A DNA stretch of 29,190 nt from JBBQVO01 sp038211505 (GTDB lineage: Bacteria; Chloroflexota; Dehalococcoidia; DSTF01; JACRBR01). Under the pieces are notes generated by a model that was not told where the DNA came from, searched no databases, and saw only the letters and a program-made list of their open reading frames with translations. Position 1 is the first letter of the stretch. Each line of letters starts with the position of its first letter. Location: the NCBI GenBank assembly GCA_038211505.1, contig JBBQVO010000018.1, positions 1 through 29,190 on the forward strand. The letters are read 5' to 3'. Shown in pieces: positions 1 through 7,862 of the stretch. The translations under genes and the position numbers were made by a program.

Positions 1-404
1 ACGCGACTGCGTCCGTCCGAGATGCGCGCTTCACGCGCCAGCATGCCGTGCACACTGATCACCGCCGGCAGGCCCGAAGCGAGCGCGGCAGGAGCGTAAA
101 AGTTCTGCCCCTGGACGTGGACGATGTCGGGGCGCAGCCGGCGAAGGGTTTGGACGATGTTCCGGCGCTCGAGGAAGAACATCGACGGGCGTCGCAGCTT
201 CCCTGACGACGGAAGCGCGTGGAGCAGCGCCCGCTCGCCCAACCGCGTGCGTCCCGCGCGCGCGCCCGGCAGCGCAATTGTCAGCACGTCAACATCGACG
301 TCCGGCATTTGCTGCAACCCGGAGACGAGGAACGCCGAGACCGACTCGATGCCGCCCGGCGGCAACCCCTCGAGCGGATACGGACCGACGACCGCCACCT
401 TCAT
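1..404 (-). CDS. Glycosyltransferase family 4, N-terminal fragment (3' end outside window)
   Basis: An ATG at 404 opens a frame that stays open for 134 codons to the window edge. It begins MKVAVVGPYPLEG and continues with a glycine-rich PPGGIESV segment, the usual GT-B start in which a G-G-x-E loop follows the first strand. Further on come RRLRPDIVHVQGQNF and a V-I-S-V-H-G-M strand, both typical of the N-terminal Rossmann half of GT4 enzymes that build lipopolysaccharide, capsule or other surface glycans. The ATG overlaps the TGA of the preceding epimerase gene (ATGA), so the two are probably translationally coupled. The donor-binding C-terminal half is outside the window, so sugar specificity cannot be judged. 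Confidence 0.8.
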   Translation of the reverse strand, partial: MKVAVVGPYPLEGLPPGGIESVSAFLVSGLQQMPDVDVDVLTIALPGARAGRTRLGERALLHALPSSGKLRRPSMFFLERRNIVQTLRRLRPDIVHVQGQNFYAPAALASGLPAVISVHGMLAREARISDGRSR

Positions 405-1387
405 CGGGCGGCGTCGCCCGCCGTGACCGGACGCGCGGCCGCCAACGCGCTTTCACCCAGCAGAGCGACCACGAGATCGCGGAGGCCATCTTCGAGCTTT
501 ACGCGCGGCTCCCAGCCGAGTGTTGTGCGGATGTGGCTGATGTCCGCCAGCAACCGGCGCCGGTCGACCGCACGCACGCGCGCCGGATCCGTCTCGACGG
601 TGATCGTGCGACCCAGGATCTGCTCGAGCATGGCGACGATGTCGGCGACCGAGTGTGCGACGCCGGTACCGACATTGAAGATCTCGAACGAGGGAAGATC
701 CGCATTCAACGCCAGATGCAGCCCGTGCGCGATATCCGTGACGTGCACGAGATCGCGCTCGGGCGTGATGTTGCCGAGACGTAGCGTCGAGCCGGCGCGA
801 AGCTGCTCGATGATCTCCGGGATGACGTGCGGATTGGTCTCGCCGCGGCCGTACACGTTGAAGAATCGCGTCGCCACGCACGAGATGCCCGATGACTTCT
901 GGAACAGCGCGAGCTGCTGCTCGCCCTGAATCTTCGTCATCCCGTAGAACTCCTGGCCCTCCAGCCGATCGCTCTCACGGTGCGGCGCATCGCTGATCGC
1001 ATACACAGCCGCCGTCGAGGCGTGAATCAGGCGTCGCACGCTGCCGGACGCCCGGCACGCCTCCATCAGAATCTGCAACCCGAGAACGTGAACCTGCAAT
1101 GCCTCGACGGGGTGCTCATCGCAGTAGGGGATATAGGCGAACGCGGCGAGGTTGTAGGCGGCGCGCGGACGGTGAGCGGCGATCACCGCGTTAACCGCGC
1201 GCTCGTCGCGCAGGTCGCCCTCGACGACGGTGAGCCCGTCGCGCGGCGCCGGCGGGTGTCCGGTGCAATAGTTGTCGAACACGACGACGCGTTCGCCATC
1301 CGCAAGCAATGAGTCGATGAGCGCGCCGCCGATGAAACCGGCGCCCCCGACGACCAGCACGGGCGCTCGCTTCTCTTCAGATGGCAT
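401..1387 (-). CDS. NAD-dependent epimerase/dehydratase (UDP-glucose 4-epimerase-like, extended SDR)
   Basis: The protein is an extended short-chain dehydrogenase/reductase acting on nucleotide sugars. The NAD-binding GGAGFIG motif lies near residues 14-20 (from this ATG), followed by V-V-x-F-D-N, the acidic end of beta-2, and by G-D-L-R-D. The catalytic region carries HASTAAVY and the Y-G-M-T-K (YxxxK) pair near residues 148-152, then RFFNVYGRG, typical of GalE/RfbB-like enzymes. I chose the ATG at 1387 because GAGG sits 8 nt upstream. A GTG at 1405 would add six residues but has no clear ribosome site. The stop overlaps the start of the downstream glycosyltransferase, which suggests it supplies an activated sugar for that enzyme. 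The exact substrate is not evident. Confidence 0.85.
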   Translation of the reverse strand: MPSEEKRAPVLVVGGAGFIGGALIDSLLADGERVVVFDNYCTGHPPAPRDGLTVVEGDLRDERAVNAVIAAHRPRAAYNLAAFAYIPYCDEHPVEALQVHVLGLQILMEACRASGSVRRLIHASTAAVYAISDAPHRESDRLEGQEFYGMTKIQGEQQLALFQKSSGISCVATRFFNVYGRGETNPHVIPEIIEQLRAGSTLRLGNITPERDLVHVTDIAHGLHLALNADLPSFEIFNVGTGVAHSVADIVAMLEQILGRTITVETDPARVRAVDRRRLLADISHIRTTLGWEPRVKLEDGLRDLVVALLGESALAAARPVTAGDAAR

Positions 1388-1461
1388 ACGGTTCGCCTCA
1401 CTCACACTCGGCCGGATCGTTGACGTGGGTTCGCGCGGCCCAACGAACGGCCGGCGGCGCT

Positions 1462-1475
1462 TGCACTATCGTGCA
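1462..1475. promoter_or_regulatory. Candidate operator palindrome upstream of the epimerase gene
   Basis: In the 199-nt gap between the epimerase and the next gene there is a perfect inverted repeat TGCAC-TATC-GTGCA. It lies next to a TATACA hexamer read toward the epimerase (1477-1482). Its size suits a dimeric repressor. No good -35 hexamer is at the matching distance, so the promoter part is weak. A TTGACG hexamer further upstream (1526-1531, minus) is an alternative. Confidence 0.25.
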
Positions 1476-1554
1476 CTGTATAGAGAATCGATCGCGGCAG
1501 CCACGTGTATCAGCGCGCGGCAAAGCTCCGTCAAGGGTGTGGCGCAGACGCCAT

Positions 1555-1582
1555 CGAGGCCCGGCGAAGTTGCCGGGCCTCG
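1555..1582 (-). terminator. Strong hairpin after the secreted-protein gene (terminator-like, no U-tract)
   Basis: CGAGGCCCGGC and its exact complement form an 11-bp stem around a 6-nt loop, starting 22 nt beyond the stop codon at 1605. No T-run follows on either strand, so it would be a U-less terminator or a 3'-end stabilising hairpin. Confidence 0.55.
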
Positions 1583-1604
1583 AGAAACCTCACAAGAATC
1601 GCAT

Positions 1605-3107
1605 CTAATCCAGCGGGGGCGGGTTCGATTGCAACGTCGCCGCCGACGCGGTCGTCAGGTTGAACGCGCGCCAGTTGCGCGTCAACCACTTGAACTTGCC
1701 GAAGCCCGCTTGCTCGTTGTTCGGCCACGGCGCGCTGAGGTTCAGCCACCAGTCGCCGCCCATCGCCAGCATCAACTTGGCCGAATCGATGTTGTCCGGA
1801 CCACCCGCGTTGTCGAGGATCAGTCGCGACTGCATGGTGACGAAGATCGCCGCGACGTCAGATCCGTTGATGTTCACGCGACCGTTGGGCGCTCCCCAGA
1901 AGTGGAACGCGCGCCCGGCCACCGGCTTCACGGACGATCCGCCCGTCTCGGGGCGGATATCAGCCACGTCGTTGACGTTGCCCGCAAAGTTCGGCAGGAA
2001 CTGCGCTCCGTCGACCGCCCCCGGCGACGCGATCAGCGTCCATCGGTTCGTGCTCCGCAGCAGGACGTAGGTCTTGAAGCCGCGGAACTGCACACGCACG
2101 TTCGATACCGGGTTGCCGCCGCAGTCCGCCTCCACGGCGCCCCATCCGGTCTCGGCGGCGTAACCCGACGGCGGCGACACCGCATCCGTCTCGGGACTGA
2201 ACTGCCACGAGTACCCGTCGACGCCGTTTGTTCCCGTCGGCAGACAGCCTTCGTGACTGCCCTGCATATCACTGATCACCGTGTTCAACGTGTTCAGCGT
2301 CCCTGCCTGCGGCGTCGCTGTCGGAACCGGCGCCGCCGTCGGAGTGCGCGTCGCCGTGGCGGCGGGCGCTGATGTCGGCGTCGGCGTCCGCGTTGCCGTC
2401 GCCGCCGGGATTGATGTAGCTGTCGAAGTTGACGTGGACGTCGCGGCCACTGTATTCGTCGGGGTCGGCGTCATCGTGTTGATCGGCGTGATACTCTCGT
2501 TCTTCGGAAGTTGCGCCCGGGCGGTCGCGGTGCGGTGTGCGCTCGCGTCCGCGATCTCGGTCGCGGCCACCGAACCTGGCGTGCTCGTCGGCGATGCCGT
2601 TGCCGAGGGCAATGGCATCGTCGCCGTCGCGAGGGGCGTGAGGCCGGTACGGCCGTGCCGGCCGCGAGCCTGAACGCGGACGCTCGACACGCCGTCGTTG
2701 CCGCTGCTCGACGCCACCAGGATCGAGTCAATCGACGAAGACACTAACACGGGCGGCGACACGTCGACAGCGGTGTGGCCATCGGCACTCGGAACAAACG
2801 CCTGGGCGCCGACGATCGCGAGCGCTTCGCCGCTCGAATCCGCGCCGTCGTCTGCGTTCGACGTTCCGTCAGCCGGATCCCGTCCATCGATCCCGCCATC
2901 GCCGTCGACGGCCACTGCCTCACGGCTGTCGTCCGCATCGGGCGCGTCGCTCGCGAGCGGCGCTGGCACGGCGAAGAACTCGGCGGATCGATATGTGGTC
3001 GTCGTTCCGCGAGGTGCGTCGTACGTCGCGGTCATCAGCTTCGGCGGTGCGTAGTCCGCGCTCGAGATCGTCGAGATCGCGAGAGAAAGTATTCCGACCG
3101 CCAGCAC
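1605..3107 (-). CDS. Secreted or membrane-anchored protein with Thr/Pro/Ala linker, function unknown
   Basis: I do not recognise this family. The frame reads a hydrophobic N-terminal segment (VLAVGILSLAISTIS), then about 200 residues rich in Asp, Ser, Thr and Ala. Imperfect TPTPT / ATATRTPT repeats follow near residues 205-265, typical of an extracellular linker. The C-terminal block of about 230 residues is compact and Trp- and Gly-rich (GYSWQF, FHFWGAPNGRVNINGSDVAAIF, GDWWLNLS, WLTRNWRAFN). The GTG at 3107 cuts into the membrane segment: upstream in-frame codons encode a basic stretch and WWPLAG, which completes a signal-anchor, but contain no ATG, GTG or TTG. A CTG at 3182 preceded by GGGGGGTG, or the ATG at 3196 restored by one extra G in a G6 tract, are likelier starts. 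The glycan genes next to it fit a surface role. Confidence 0.65.
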   Translation of the reverse strand: MLAVGILSLAISTISSADYAPPKLMTATYDAPRGTTTTYRSAEFFAVPAPLASDAPDADDSREAVAVDGDGGIDGRDPADGTSNADDGADSSGEALAIVGAQAFVPSADGHTAVDVSPPVLVSSSIDSILVASSSGNDGVSSVRVQARGRHGRTGLTPLATATMPLPSATASPTSTPGSVAATEIADASAHRTATARAQLPKNESITPINTMTPTPTNTVAATSTSTSTATSIPAATATRTPTPTSAPAATATRTPTAAPVPTATPQAGTLNTLNTVISDMQGSHEGCLPTGTNGVDGYSWQFSPETDAVSPPSGYAAETGWGAVEADCGGNPVSNVRVQFRGFKTYVLLRSTNRWTLIASPGAVDGAQFLPNFAGNVNDVADIRPETGGSSVKPVAGRAFHFWGAPNGRVNINGSDVAAIFVTMQSRLILDNAGGPDNIDSAKLMLAMGGDWWLNLSAPWPNNEQAGFGKFKWLTRNWRAFNLTTASAATLQSNPPPLD

Positions 3108-3182
3108 ACCGGCCAGCGGCCACCACCGTACTTGCGTTGTTTTCAGGACGCGCAGGATTCGTTCGTTGCGATTCGTATTCAG

Positions 3183-3539
3183 AAGACACCCCCCATGTCC
3201 GGGCCCGCCTCACGCGGACTCGACATTCCGACCCCTACGCCCAACAATCGGACGGACACGATGGTCCTGAACGACTTGAGGGCGTTTGTTGAGAACCGGC
3301 GAGACAGTTGGTTTTGGAACCGGCCACTCGGTGCGCATCCTTGCGCGGGCGACCTCGCTGCGTTCGGCGGTTCTCGTGGTGATGGTTGGCCTTTGGCCGT
3401 AGCCTCGGAATGGGGGAACGCCCTTGCGGCCGCGCCGCGCGAATCTGCGACGGAGGCCGTTTAAGGGATTCCGAGAGCGTCAATGAGGGAGTGCGAAGTT
3501 AACCGCGGAGTCCGGTTGAGCGTTCTTACGCCGGAGAAA
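3183..3539. other. Intergenic region of about 357 nt, no gene supported
   Basis: Both flanking genes are on the minus strand. The right end of the true upstream gene start (3182 or 3196) falls here. I see only small hairpins, such as one near 3390 (GGCC-TTT-GGCC on the plus strand), and no coding pattern in any frame. No convincing promoter was found. Confidence 0.5.
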
Positions 3540-4097
3540 TCACGCCGCTTCGAGGTCGTGTGGATGATGCGGCGCGTCCTCGTGCTCCGCAGCCATGTAC
3601 AGCCCGCCAAGCGTTCCTGATTGCCACAGCTCATCGAGCGCGCCGACCACGCGCGGGCAGAACAGCGCCCCCTTGACGCGCACGATCTCGTTGCAGGCTT
3701 CCTCAATCGCCCAGGCGCGTTTGTACGGGCGGACCGTCGTGAGCGCATCGAACGCGTCGGCGACGGCGACGATGCGTGCCGCGAGCGGGATCTCCTCGCC
3801 GCTGAGCCCGTCGGGGTAGCCAGTGCCGTCCCATCGCTCGTGGTGCCAGCGCGCGACGGCGCGTTCGAGCCCGAACCGCGGCGAATCTCCGATCAACCGC
3901 TCGCCGTTGAGCGGGTGCTGGCGCATGCGCTCCCAGTCGTCTTCGCTGAGCGCGCCCGGCTTCATGAGCACGTCGTCCGGCAGATTGAGCTTCCCGAGAT
4001 CATGGATCGCCGACGCCGAGCCGATCGCTTCCGCTTCGTGTTCGGGCAGTCCCAGCTCCAATGCCAGAGCGACGCTGTAATGGCGGATGCGCCGCAA
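3540..4097 (-). CDS. HD-GYP phosphodiesterase domain (c-di-GMP), tail of a frameshifted gene
   Basis: This is a class II c-di-GMP phosphodiesterase domain. It shows IHDLGK, the metal-binding HD, then RQHPLNGERLI, the HHERWDGTGYPDGL signature that includes GYP, and VADAFDALTT, so the main metal ligands and GYP loop are present. The ATG at 4097 is almost certainly not the real start. The same frame stays open upstream to about 4199 and encodes a coiled-coil ELEASFAQLEQAS and then DPHTGGHLRRI, the first helix and histidine of the domain. Those residues follow a GAF domain in another frame. The piece therefore belongs to the GGDEF-GAF gene just upstream and was separated from it by apparent single-base losses. 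Confidence 0.75.
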   Translation of the reverse strand: MRRIRHYSVALALELGLPEHEAEAIGSASAIHDLGKLNLPDDVLMKPGALSEDDWERMRQHPLNGERLIGDSPRFGLERAVARWHHERWDGTGYPDGLSGEEIPLAARIVAVADAFDALTTVRPYKRAWAIEEACNEIVRVKGALFCPRVVGALDELWQSGTLGGLYMAAEHEDAPHHPHDLEAA

Positions 4098-4260
4098 GTG
4101 CCCACCGGTGTGCGGATCGCGCGCTTCGGCCGCATCGGCAAGCCGCGCGAGCGACTCCCGGCTCGCCTGCTCGAGCTGCGCGAACGAAGCCTCGAGTTCG
4201 TCGCGGTGAGCGCCACCTTGATGGCGGGCGCGAGGTGATCGGCGATCGTCATCAGTAGCG

Positions 4261-5904
4261 TCATCCGCTCGTGATGGAAGAAGCCGACCGAAGGCGCGAC
4301 CGCGCCGACGATGCCGAGCGCATCACCGTCATAGCGGATCGCCGCCACGGCCACTTCCGGCACGTACACCGTCGCAAGCAGATCGCGTTCGATCGCCGGC
4401 ACGCGATCATCGTGCGCGGGATCGACGATGACGCACGGCGCCTCAAGAGCGAGCCGTTGTATGTAGTCGAACGCTTCCGGGCCGATCGCGCGGCATCCCA
4501 GGCTTGGAGAAACTCACCGGGCGCGCGCGCCGTCATGTTGTACGGCGCCAGCGTGCCGTTGGCCGTGAGCAAACCCTCGATCGAGACCGACGGCACCTCG
4601 AGCGCTTCAGCGATCAGCTGTGTCACGACGCGGAGCCTCTCGCGGAGCGGTGTGCCACCGGCCAGCGCGCGGGCGAGGTCGATGTAGATGTCGCGTTCGC
4701 GGCCGGCCTGCTGCGCATCGACGCGGGCTCGCCCGTTGGCCACGGCGGCCTGGACGAGGTCGGCGAGCGCCACGACGACCGGCGGATCGGGGCGGAATGA
4801 CGTCGTCGGCAATCCGGCGAGCACGAGCATGCCCCCTTCGCCGTGTTCACCGGCGATCGGCGTCTCGATCAGCCACGCCTCCGGCGGCAGTACCGCCGCC
4901 AGCGACTGGCTGTCGCGCGCGTCGCTGATCAGCGCAGCCTCGAACTCGCGCGCGACGCGAGCATCTGGCGCGACGACGGCGGTGATCGCCGCATGATTGT
5001 CGTGCGCGTCGATCACGATCGCCGCGGCGACGAGCGAGAGCTCGTCTTCCGCGGCGCCGGCAATCTCATCGAGTATCTGCTGCGCGTCACGATCCGGTCG
5101 CATGGCGCGGCCGGCGCGCACGAAGAGCGCGCGGGCGACGCCGGCGAGCGATGACAGGGACTCGGCCTTGCGCCGATGCTTCTCGCTGTACATGCGGCCG
5201 TCCGCGGCGGCGAAGATCGATTGCGCCGTGGCGCCGTCGCGGGGGTACGTGCCGATGCCGAAGCTGCCGAGCGTCGCGGGCTGATGCTGTTCGACGTGCA
5301 CCTGCCGCAACGCCTCCTCGATCCCGCGCGCGACCGCAACCGCCTCGTCGCGGCTGGCGCCTGGCAGTGCGAGCGCGAACTCGTCGCCGCCGAGACGCGC
5401 GGCGAACCCCGGACGCGACGTGAACACGGCGGCAGTGCTCCGCAAGACTTCATCACCAAACTGATGCCCGAACGAGTCGTTGATCAGTTTGAAGTTGTCG
5501 AGATCGGCGACGATCAGGCTAATGCTCTTGTCGGCGCCGGCACGCTCGATCTCAGCCGCGAGCAGCGTCTGAAACGTGACGAGGTTGTAAAGGCCGGTGA
5601 GCGGATCGTGCTCGGCGAGCACCCGCAACTGTTCGCCCAACTCTCCGACCTCGGAGAGACTCCGCTCGAGCACGCGCGCATGGCCCATGCGCGTGAGGGT
5701 GGAGATCGAAAGAAACGCCCCGAGACCGATCAGATCGCTGACGATCTGGGCGATCGAGGCGAACGACCAGGGGTCGTCGCGATGGATGTAGTACGAGCCT
5801 GCGATGAGCGCGAGCGCGACGACCACGCCGGCAACACGCGAAAGCGCGACGAGGCGTCGCACCTCGCGCCGGGACGCCTCGGGCAGGGCAGCCGCGGAAG
5901 TCAT
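4261..5904 (-). CDS. Membrane-anchored GGDEF (diguanylate cyclase) with GAF-like region, front part of the split gene
   Basis: The N-terminus has two hydrophobic helices (residues about 19-40 and 52-69), a short linker, then the diguanylate cyclase domain: HDPLTGLYN (99-107), DLDNFKLINDSFGH, and an intact GGDEF active site at 172-176. No RxxD inhibitory site stands five residues before GGDEF. A GAF-like region follows (about 270-475). From about residue 472 the reading turns into Arg/Ser-rich sequence (RSARKRS onward), the sign of a wrong frame. The true continuation is in another frame and leads to HD-GYP. Paired GGDEF and HD-GYP activities suggest a sensor that both makes and breaks c-di-GMP. 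It begins 21 nt after the hydrolase stop, so it is probably the last gene of the prfA transcript. Confidence 0.8.
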   Translation of the reverse strand: MTSAAALPEASRREVRRLVALSRVAGVVVALALIAGSYYIHRDDPWSFASIAQIVSDLIGLGAFLSISTLTRMGHARVLERSLSEVGELGEQLRVLAEHDPLTGLYNLVTFQTLLAAEIERAGADKSISLIVADLDNFKLINDSFGHQFGDEVLRSTAAVFTSRPGFAARLGGDEFALALPGASRDEAVAVARGIEEALRQVHVEQHQPATLGSFGIGTYPRDGATAQSIFAAADGRMYSEKHRRKAESLSSLAGVARALFVRAGRAMRPDRDAQQILDEIAGAAEDELSLVAAAIVIDAHDNHAAITAVVAPDARVAREFEAALISDARDSQSLAAVLPPEAWLIETPIAGEHGEGGMLVLAGLPTTSFRPDPPVVVALADLVQAAVANGRARVDAQQAGRERDIYIDLARALAGGTPLRERLRVVTQLIAEALEVPSVSIEGLLTANGTLAPYNMTARAPGEFLQAWDAARSARKRSTTYNGSLLRRRASSSIPRTMIACRRSNAICLRRCTCRKWPWRRSAMTVMRSASSARSRLRSASSITSG

Positions 5905-5925
5905 GTGTGGTTATCGGCAGAATGC

Positions 5926-6555
5926 CTAGGGGTACGAGAGAGGCGGTATGCGAGTTTCCACAAACTCGGTCACGTGACCGGCAAGCAGATCGATGCCCGG
6001 CCACCAGCCATGATCGACACCGGGCACGACGATCGCGTCCGTGGTCGCGCTCGCCATCGCGCGGACAGCGTCAGCCGGCGCAATATCATCGCGGTCGCCG
6101 GCGATGATCAGCGCCGGAGTCGCATCCGGCCACGGCGTGAGCGGCGAGTAGGCGACCGGCGGCGACACGAGGATGATCGCTGTGGGCGCGACGCTCGCAG
6201 CCGCCGTCGCGGCGATCGTAGCGCCGAACGAGTAGCCGGCGAGCACGAGGCGGCGATCTTCGTGGCCGCGTCGGAGCTGCGTTACCGCAGCGATCGCGTC
6301 GGCGACTTCGCCGCGGCCGTCATCGAATGTGCCTTCGCTGCCGCCGGCGCCACGGAAGTTGAGGCGAAGCGTCGTCGCGCCGCATGCCGCGAGCCCATCG
6401 CAGATCGCGACGACCACGTGATTGTCCATGTCGCCGCCGTATTGCGGATGCGGATGCAGCACGAGCGCCGCAAAATCGGCGTCGCCCTCGTGCAACATGC
6501 CTTCGAGCGTGAGATCGCCGCTGCGGATGGCGATCGATCGCTCGGCCGCGCTCAT
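5926..6555 (-). CDS. Alpha/beta-hydrolase (COG2945-type)
   Basis: A 209-residue serine hydrolase of the small cytoplasmic alpha/beta family. It has the diagnostic HPHPQYGGDMDNHVV near residue 34, NFRGAGGSEG (oxyanion region), the nucleophile elbow GYSFGA with Ser109, an acid in GDRDDIAP (154-157) and the histidine of DHGWW (182). No signal peptide is seen. The natural substrate for this family is generally unknown. It overlaps the stop of the prmC reading frame by 4 nt (ATGA), so it is translationally coupled to the release-factor methylase genes. Confidence 0.85.
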   Translation of the reverse strand: MSAAERSIAIRSGDLTLEGMLHEGDADFAALVLHPHPQYGGDMDNHVVVAICDGLAACGATTLRLNFRGAGGSEGTFDDGRGEVADAIAAVTQLRRGHEDRRLVLAGYSFGATIAATAAASVAPTAIILVSPPVAYSPLTPWPDATPALIIAGDRDDIAPADAVRAMASATTDAIVVPGVDHGWWPGIDLLAGHVTEFVETRIPPLSYP

Positions 6556-7862
6556 TGAAGATCGCGCCGTGCCGCCGCATCATTGGCGGCGTCGCCGCCG
6601 CCCATGCCGAGCATGCGCTTCCACCACGGCGCGCGCACGGAGCCGCGCGGAATCGATGCGTCGACAACCTTCCAGTGCTCGTCGATACGCTCCCACACTG
6701 ATCGCACCTCGTACGATCCGCCGCCGCGATAGACGACGACGCTGACACCGCGATCGCCGTCCTCCGTGACATCGATGATCGTGAACGCTGACGCTCGTTC
6801 GGACGCGCGCGGCCCGTGCGAGATGCGATGAAGCGAGACGAGCGCCTGCGGCATCACATACGACGCGAACGTCGCGAGGTCGCCCGCGACCCGCGCCTTC
6901 GCCTGCGCCTCAACGGCGGCCTGCAACGACTCCGTCGGCACGGTCTCGGTTTCCTCAGCCACGGACCCCTCCTTGTTTCGCACCACCACAACGCGGTCGA
7001 GCCCCGCCAGGTCAGTTTCAACGCGCACATCCGCGTTCGGAAACAACCGCCGCGCGGCTGCCGACATCTCGGCGCCTTGCATGGCGCCGACCTCCAGCGC
7101 CATCACACCATCATGCGTCAGATGCGCGCCCGTCGACGCTAGCAGCGCTTCGATGATCTCCGTGCCGCGATCGCCGCCGACAAGCGCCTCGCGCGGCTCA
7201 TGATCACGCAGTTCCGGCGGCAGTTCGCGCCAGTCTGACTCGCTGACGTACGGCAGATTCGCCACGATCACGTCGAACACGCCACATGCGTCGAGCAGAT
7301 GCGTGCGACGCAACTCGATGCGGTCGCCAACACTGATTCGCTCGATGTTCCCGCGCGCGATCGCAAGCGCCGCGTTCGACGCGTCGGCGGCGACGACGCG
7401 AGCGTTCGGCGCGTTCGCGGCGATCGCGACGGCGATCGCGCCGCTGCCGGTACCGACGTCGGCGACGCGCGTCGCAGAACCACGGCGACGCGCTTCGGCG
7501 AGCGCTATCTCGACGAGCATCTCCGTCTCCGGCCGCGGGATCAGGGCGCCCGGCGCGCAAGCGATATCGATGCCGTAGAACTCGCGACGCCCGACGATGT
7601 ACGCCAGCGGCTCGCGCGCGAGGCGCCGTGCCAGCAGGCGCTCGAACGTTGCCGCGGTGCCGCCGTCGACATCGTCCGACAGCCGCGCGAGCAACTGCGA
7701 TCGGCCGATGCCGAGTGCATGCGCAAGCAGCACCTGCGCCTCGATGCGCCCATCATCGCCCGAGATCGCGCGCAGACGCTGCTCTGCGTCGGCGACCACC
7801 GCAGCAACGGTGCGCGCAATCGGCTTCGTCGCGATGGTGTGCGAGCCGTCGATGTGCGTCAT
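6552..7862 (-). CDS. prmC: Release factor glutamine methyltransferase PrmC, reading through into an NTF2/SnoaL-like domain
   Basis: PrmC methylates the glutamine of the GGQ motif in release factors with S-adenosylmethionine. Residues 1-300 match the usual size and layout: a helical N-terminal domain, REFYG, PGALIPRPETE, the SAM motif DVGTGSGAIA (135-144), and the active-site NLPY (202-205), a variant of NPPY. The ATG at 7862 overlaps the TGA of the upstream gene, and the further in-frame extension is unlike PrmC. Unusually the frame continues for 136 residues with an NTF2-like domain (ARVAGDLATFASYV, SYEVRSVWERIDEHWKVVDASIP). At the junction lies AAGGAGGGG followed by an in-frame GTG at 6962. 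One extra G there would end PrmC at a TGA overlapping that GTG. So this may be two coupled genes rather than a true fusion. Confidence 0.88.
   Translation of the reverse strand: MTHIDGSHTIATKPIARTVAAVVADAEQRLRAISGDDGRIEAQVLLAHALGIGRSQLLARLSDDVDGGTAATFERLLARRLAREPLAYIVGRREFYGIDIACAPGALIPRPETEMLVEIALAEARRRGSATRVADVGTGSGAIAVAIAANAPNARVVAADASNAALAIARGNIERISVGDRIELRRTHLLDACGVFDVIVANLPYVSESDWRELPPELRDHEPREALVGGDRGTEIIEALLASTGAHLTHDGVMALEVGAMQGAEMSAAARRLFPNADVRVETDLAGLDRVVVVRNKEGSVAEETETVPTESLQAAVEAQAKARVAGDLATFASYVMPQALVSLHRISHGPRASERASAFTIIDVTEDGDRGVSVVVYRGGGSYEVRSVWERIDEHWKVVDASIPRGSVRAPWWKRMLGMGGGDAANDAAARRDLQ
6960..6974 (-). promoter_or_regulatory. Internal Shine-Dalgarno and GTG start for the NTF2-like domain
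   Basis: AAGGAGGGG (6966-6974) precedes a GTG (6960-6962) by three bases, in frame with and inside the prmC reading frame, exactly where PrmC homologues normally end. The downstream product (136 aa) could be made independently from here. Confidence 0.5.

Larger units (their letters stand above)
3540..5904 (-). pseudogene. GGDEF-GAF-HD-GYP c-di-GMP protein split by two apparent -1 frameshifts
   Basis: Read as one gene, the three successive frames give a single coherent protein of about 785 residues: two membrane helices, GGDEF, GAF-like region(s), a coiled coil, and HD-GYP. The first switch is near 4486-4492, where the frame must move after W-D-A-A to continue as AIGPEAFDYIQRL. The second is near 4200-4204, after KVALTA, to continue as DELEASFAQL. 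Both are repaired by restoring one G in a GCGG context. The GAF portion between them (about 4205-4487) ends with MTLLMTIADHLAPAIKVAL and is conserved in sense. Either the gene is a recent pseudogene or the sequence has two indel errors. I favour errors, because all domains keep their motifs. Confidence 0.7.

Noticed and set aside
5176..6558. Plus-strand frame of 460 codons opposite the GGDEF and hydrolase genes
   Set aside because: Antisense to two clear protein families, Arg/Asp-rich, no motif of its own.
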